Assembly (NCBI GenBank): GCA_023374045.1
Contig: CM041783.1
Span: forward strand, 97,251,298-97,315,297
Direction of reading: 5' to 3'
Length of the DNA stretch: 64,000 bases
DNA from: Limonium bicolor
Lineage: Eukaryota; Streptophyta; Magnoliopsida; Caryophyllales; Plumbaginaceae
Part shown: one piece after another, positions 58,401 through 64,000 of the stretch
Layout: each line of letters begins with the position of its first letter
Numbering within the stretch: the first letter of the stretch is position 1
Notes under the pieces: model-generated
Database searches by the model: none
Told to the model about the DNA's origin: nothing
The model's input: only the letters and a program-made list of their open reading frames with translations
Program-made: the position numbers and the translations under genes

Positions 58401-59900
58401 AGACTTGAGCACGACTTGCTTGGCTTGGAGTTTACCGTGGACCTTTTGCTAATGAACCATGTTGTTGGTTTTGGGGGCTTGCAAAGACGGGATTATGAAC
58501 ATTTGACTACAGATTCGACTTTGTCTTATATTTGATTAAGTAATGAACCGGGGGCAGGCCACCCCGTAGGTTGGTTTCCTATCACCTACACCTCTTCTTG
58601 ATCATGACCAACATGTTTACATTTCTAGTATCATTGTTTGCTCCTTGTATATAGATTCGATTTGAGAAATTGAGTCAAAGCATGATTCTAGTTTGATCTT
58701 CACTCGGGACCAACTCATTTAATTGCTAAATCTTGTTTCATTATGCTATCTCTAGTTGATTTACTTGTGACATTGTTGTGATCCTCATTTGGGTCATTTT
58801 TAGAAAGCTCATAGAACAAACATTAGGATAGCGGGTGTCCCCCACGCTTAGTAGATTTTTGGTGGTGGTACACCCTACACACCACATCTTTGAGGCCCAA
58901 GATCTTTGTAATTTACAACCATACAAGCCCTTTGTAAATTCATACTCATCTGTTCAAAAACAATCCTCTCATACCCCAAAACCAGATACTTTTCATGAAT
59001 TGTTCGAAATCAAACCTCTCCACACCCTAACATCAAATACTCTCCCACTCATCAAACACACCTCAACCTCCAAGACATTTGAAATACTTCCAAAAGTTTC
59101 AAGACCAAACACAAACTTCACCCAAACTCCAATTGTCTCATAGATTCAAGTCATCTTCCAACCTCAATTTCAAGGCCCATATCAAAGCCCATTTCAAGGC
59201 CCATTTCAAAGCCCATTTCGAGGCCCAATCCAAGGCCCAGTTCGAGGCCCAATCCAAAGCCCATTTCAAGGACCATTTTGAGGCCCGTTTCAAAGCCCAT
59301 GTCAAAGCTCAATTCGAGACCCATTCCAAGGTCCCAATTCGGCCAAACTTCTAAGGCCTATTTCGGCCCATATCTTAAGGCCTAAGCCAGACCCATCAGT
59401 TCAAAGTTGGCACCCAATCAATCCAAAAACCGATTCAGTCCCATCTCAAATTCAAACCCAAAATCAATCCAATTGGGCCCAAATTCAACCTGACCTGTAA
59501 ATTCCAATTCGATTCAAAAACTTCATTCAATCATTCATTCATTTCATTCCCAATTCATTCAAAAATTCAACTCAATTCAATTCTCATTCAATTTCATTTC
59601 AATTCCAAATAAAAATTCATTCAATTCCAATTCAACTTCAATTTCAATTAAATTCCAATTTCCCCTACACTCAGAATGTCTCACAGACCCGAGCGTCTCA
59701 CAGACTTTGTTATCCCAATGATTCGAATATCTCACAGACCAGAGCATCTCACAGACCCGAGCGTCTCACAGATCCGAATGTCTCACAGACTTCGACATCC
59801 CAAGGTTTCAAACGTCCCATAGACCCGAGCGTCTCACAGACTAAAATGTCCCATACTTCAAACATCCCAGGAGGATTCAAGCATCTCCTAATAAAACACT

Positions 59901-60141
59901 GAACTACGTAAGGTCTGATCTCAACAGGGAATTGAGTACGTAGGCAACCCATGCAGGGTGCGACCCCACACTAATCAAAATACCCTTCAGCATTCAGCCA
60001 TCTCACCCTCAAACAATCCCGGGCGCTCCCAACCCTCGATTACCATCACAAAACTCCTAAAATCCCAAAATCCTGAACTACGTAAGGTCTGATCTCAACA
60101 GGAAGTTAAGTACGTAGGCAGCCCATCTAGGGTGCGACCCC
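59901..60141 (+). other. Conserved LTR hairpin motifs of copy 2
   Basis: Two motifs, at 59901-59966 and 60075-60141, as in copy 1. The second again has the TTAAG inner-stem mismatch. Confidence 0.7.
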
Positions 60142-60857
60142 TTTCCAATCAAAAAACCCTTTTCCCACTAAACACTCAAAACTCTTCCGACTCACATACC
60201 TCCAAACTTCAGTTTTTCTTCATCCATTTAACCTTTGCTCCTTTTCTCGATCTTCTATTCTACATTTAATCAACTCTCGGCCTGTCAACCCTTTCGTTTG
60301 GCGTTAGCTTGGCAGAAAAGCTCGCCTCATCTATTCCTCTCTTCTCATCCTAATCCTATCCTTGGCTCTTAAATGAATCTCTAAAAAGGTTTTGAAAGAA
60401 GGCAATCCCGACAATTGGAGACCGAGGTTTCCTCGGGCACCAAGCCAAAGTCGTGGTCGTTGCCACTTCTAAGGGGTGTAACCCAGTGCGAACCCACATA
60501 GAATCTCTGACGTGACCAGATAAGTCCTATCCACAATTTCAGAGTCAACCAATGGTTCTTAGAACCCTCCCTCTCTTCCTTCCTAGTTATCATAGGTCAA
60601 ACTAGGTGGCGACTTTAGTCAATTCGGCCTTATAGAGGCATAAGTCCGCGTGGAGCCCATCGAGAGCGGGTGTAGTGCGCATTTGCACTCCCCTTCATGC
60701 TTTCTGGGAAAGACGGACGATTTAGTAGGTATTTGAGGGATGCCAATTATAACGGGTTCTCACCCTCCACAGAATGGCATTTTCTAGGATCTAGGCTTTT
60801 CAGTCAGACCATATCTAGATAGACCCCCCTCATACCGAAAAATCACCCTCCACAGAA

Positions 60858-60875
60858 TGGCGACTCTGCTGGGGA
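60858..60875 (+). other. Primer-binding site, Tat/Ogre type, copy 2
   Basis: TGGCGACTCTGCTGGGGA three bases after the LTR end, identical to copy 1. Its presence shows that LTR copy 2 acts as the 5' LTR of a second unit. Confidence 0.75.
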
Positions 60876-63800
60876 AAACTTGAGTAAGTTTTTCTCAAAA
60901 CTCAAGGAAGACTGAACTCCATTCAAAATTGTCGGGACTTCCCCACTTCTTTCAAAACCTTCAAGAGATTCATTCCAAGCCTCTAGGATTATTCTACTCC
61001 ACACTTAGAGTGTGTAGCTGATGAGGACAGCTAGGATTTGTTAAATCCTCAACAAACATTGCAACAATTGGTTTAATCATTAGCTCACGATTAGAAAGAG
61101 ACACTTAGGATTGAATGAAGCTAACTTCCCTTCAGGTTAATAACAACCAATTGGAATTACCGCCTTCAAGACAAAACAGTTAGTAAATAGGGTTGCTTGA
61201 TCTTCTATGGTTTATTTACCGCATCATATTATTGTTGCTTGTTGCGGGGTGAGACGGTCATTGACCTACACCATTACCGCTTTTACATTTACAAGTTGTG
61301 AGTGCATGGGTAGCTTAGGACATGCATTCCTCTGTGTCACCCCTATTTCCACGAGTCACGGCATCCCAATCGGTCCACGATTGATTTCCCATGAGTCGGG
61401 TCACTCACTGAGTGGTTAAGCCCGCGAGGCGAGACGGTCACCGACCTACGCCCTGAAGACTCATGATCCAAAATTATCCTCCATATCCGAGTCCAGACCA
61501 GCATATAGTGAACCATGAGCCTTCAGTGTCCAGCTGCCTAATTCGGTGTCTAGGACGGGTTTTATGGGTAGTCACCCCCTTGTATGCCGCCTATCTGACC
61601 ACCCTTCTGCCTTACCCTGAAGATTGCATGGGCTCAGTTCTCCATTGTTCCTCTGCACCACGGGTGTCTCTAAAGCCCAATGTCACGCTACACGTCCATA
61701 GAGGATCCCGTATTTACCGGATACCCATACATGGCACAACGTAGTCAGTGAATAATTTGGACTTTAGACACACCTGACCGTGCAGATGACGAGAGACCCG
61801 TTCCCATGCAGTACTTCCCCAAGTTTCCCAAAAGTGAGTATGTTGTGATAATCCCCGGCCGTGGCTCATGTGACTGTATCACTTCGGGTATCCTGACCTT
61901 TCGAACTTAAGCACTCCGGACTTTCTTGATGACGTGCCCCACAAGGCATAACAGAGATAAATCCCGAGAGATGAACAGTGAAGGAACGACGGTTCCCCCG
62001 GTGGTATGGAAGCACTGATTGACCTGGAAGGTGATTATCCCAATCATTCGCACTCAGCTCCACATAAAACCAGCCACGATTTATATTTTCGTTCTTATGT
62101 CTATGTGATCACGATTTAAACACTTGAAAAATCAGAAAACGAATCATGTCGAACGCTCTAATGAAATATCTTCAAAGCCGTTCATCTCGAATGATTTCAA
62201 AATTATTATTTCCAAAGCAGTTTTCAAAATCATTTTCAATCAAATTCTTTCAGAAAATAAACTTTGTCCAACGGTTTGTAAAGACCAGATTTCAAAAATC
62301 TGTTACTTTCAAATGATTTTCGATCAGTATTTCTTACAAATGTTATTTCAAAAAAAAAACTATTTCCAAAAATGGATTTCAAAAACCTGCTTTTTACAAA
62401 CGAATTTCAATCTTTTTCATGAATATTATCTCAAACTTGTTTTTGAAAACAGTTTTCGAAGTTGATTTTCACAAACGTATTTCAAAATAAATGATTTAGT
62501 CCCCATGTTGTGACTCGCTATTTTTGAAGTTCAACCCACCTTCAAGAGCAGTGGTCATTACTGTGGAGCGTACTAGTCATTTCGTTTTCACAAAAGTGGT
62601 GGATTTTCACAAAGATTTTGTGCTCGATCATTCATCTTTCCTTTCTCAAAAAAAAGAAGCCCCTCATCTTCCTCGTCGGAGCAAGTGGAGCGCATGAAGA
62701 TCAACAACAGTCTGAACCAAAAATCAGAGCTGCACCAACCCGAGTCCAGTGACATGAAGACTAGAAACAACCATCCGAGTTCGAAGTTGCTGAGGGTCAG
62801 AAGAGCACCAACCAATTTCTCTTGATCATAGTGTCATCTTGTTGATCGAACCCGATGACGATCGAACGGCCAATCAGGAGCCCACACATGAATAAGCAGT
62901 CAGTCAGAAGCTCGAAGACGAAGCAGAAGAATTCGGGAGAAGTTTTTAAGCTCAAACTCCCCCATTTAATGACTTTTTAGAATTGATGTATAGGTTTTCC
63001 CCTAACATTCTTTTCTCTCTTGTCAATTTCTGAATAGACTTTGTGTATAGGTTGTACATTCCTGTTGAATTTATTTAGATCAATGTGTATAGGGTTCCCC
63101 ACTCCCTATCTTATTTGTGAATGACCGAGCGTTAAAACTCATATTGAGAAAACCCACCACTTCGAAAACACATGTTTTCAAAACTATTTTTCTAAAAAAG
63201 TTGATTTCTTTTAGCACACACAACTTGTTTCTTCCCGTTTTCGGTCAGTTCACATTCATTAATCATGCATGAATCACACCCATCTCGCAGAAATTGCATG
63301 ATCACATGTTGCATTCTCAACACATCACACACAAAAATTCATCCCATTTTTCAAGCGCACTAGCATTTGCGTCTGTTAGATTCTTTTTTGGTGACTGTTT
63401 TTGCAGGTGATTAACCGTCTTTGCCCACGAGCGACAACATGATCTTCGAAATAATTGCAAGAAATACCAGGGATTCAAACATTTTCCCATTCGGCATACC
63501 ATGCACATAGAGACCAATAAAACAAAAAGCATATACCAGAAAAATCATACATCCAAAAAATCCAAAAAAATCACACACCCAAAAATCTAAAAAATCATGC
63601 CTTCAAAAAATCCCAAAAATGCAGTCACTGTCATATCATGGGACCACCATGCGGGAGTGGTCACTCCCTAAAAGTCCAAAAACTCCAGAAGCCAATCATC
63701 AACCGAATGTCTTTCTGAATCAGCCTCTCTCACATCACACCTAACAACTTCTCTCACATAGATCATCTTCAGGGCCAATCGTGACAGGATGAGCTTCATG

Positions 63801-64000
63801 AATCGCAAGCTGAATTTGGCTCAAGGGAGACTAGTCATAACCTTATCACTCATGCATTGCATTCAAAACGAAAAACACACAACAAAAAAAAACATTCAGT
63901 CAAAATCCAAAGTCAACCATCTCCATTCATCACTTTTAGCATTTCACGCATCTTATACGTAGTAATTCCATATTACCACAATAGATTGCATTGTAGATAG
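60876..64000 (+). other. Leader/internal region of unit 2 (cut by window end)
   Basis: Matches 42048-45169 along its length with scattered changes, for instance a shorter A-run near 62350 and TTTATTTGTGAATG for TTTATTTGCGAATG near 63115. No domain is readable. The site of solo LTR 2 would fall about 255 bases past the window end. Confidence 0.75.

Larger units (their letters stand above)
54857..60854 (+). mobile_element. Tat/Ogre-like LTR, copy 2 (lacking its first 30 bp)
   Basis: Collinear with 36033-42026 throughout, with about 1% substitutions and short indels by eye. Ends CACCCTCCACA before a second primer-binding site. All repeats and motifs of copy 1 are present. Confidence 0.85.
36003..64000 (+). 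mobile_element. Tat/Ogre-like retrotransposon complex, tandem LTR-PBS-leader units
   Basis: Two 9.1-kb direct repeats (36033-45169 and 54857-64000, the second cut by the window end) each contain a 6-kb LTR, a Tat/Ogre-type primer-binding site and about 3 kb of leader. Between them are the rest of the first leader, an inserted solo LTR and 4 kb of repeat-rich DNA. No gag, protease or polymerase domain is readable, so the unit is non-autonomous, in the manner of LARD elements. Because the second LTR is followed by PBS and leader rather than flanking DNA, the copies are in tandem. Over the first 600 bases the LTRs differ at roughly 1% of sites by eye. Confidence 0.75.

Noticed and set aside
40251..59354. 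Lys/Ala/His-rich repeat protein from the CAAGGCCCATTT array
   Set aside because: Low-complexity translation of a short tandem repeat inside an LTR, with opposite-strand frames also open.

Overview
The window is a block of nested transposable elements from a large, AT-rich plant genome, most likely an angiosperm; the species cannot be told from the sequence. No host gene, tRNA, rRNA or prokaryotic feature was found. Evidence for a plant: long-LTR Ty3/gypsy elements, an Athila-like gag with a tRNA-Asp-type primer-binding site, a Tat/Ogre-type primer-binding site (TGGCGACTCTGCTGGGGA), and a CACTA transposon carrying an intron-containing Ulp1-like protease gene.

Layout. 1-3597: 3' part of a long LTR. 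3598-4111: remnant of a CACTA-like 3' end. 4113-7939: decayed Ty3/gypsy internal region with a gag pseudogene cut by three intron-like GT-AG segments, a chromodomain tail and two polypurine tracts. 7940-13306: a 5.4-kb 3' LTR, followed by a second partial LTR of the same family (13307-14644). 14645-19065: a related LTR in minus orientation, with decayed internal sequence at 19066-20238 that resumes at 33827-34116. 20244-33821: a long solo LTR with target-site duplication CTTTT, split by a young nested element at 23230-30884 (target-site duplication TCTAG). That element has LTRs, a tRNA-Asp-type PBS, gag and a broken protease, but no reverse transcriptase or integrase, the TR-GAG plan. 34117-36002: one end of a CACTA transposon with six readable exons of a Ulp1-like (C48) peptidase whose catalytic Cys codon now reads Tyr. 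36003-64000: a Tat/Ogre-like complex arranged LTR (6.0 kb)-PBS-leader-(4 kb of tandem-repeat-rich DNA)-LTR-PBS-leader. A second solo LTR (45429-50851, target-site duplication CTTGT) sits inside its first leader.

Insertion order read from the nesting: the minus-strand element (14645 to 34116) was hit by solo LTR 1, and that by the TR-GAG element, whose LTRs differ at only about seven to nine substitutions by eye. Independently, the CACTA was hit by the Tat/Ogre-like element, whose first leader was later hit by solo LTR 2.

No cellular pathway is encoded. The points of biological interest are the intron-like gaps in gag, the tandem hairpin arrays in each long LTR family, a perfect 30-bp palindrome at the start of one LTR family, a 26-copy 50-bp array, and the tandem Tat/Ogre unit of at least 9.1 kb per copy. 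All calls rest on reading the sequence by eye; no database comparison was possible.
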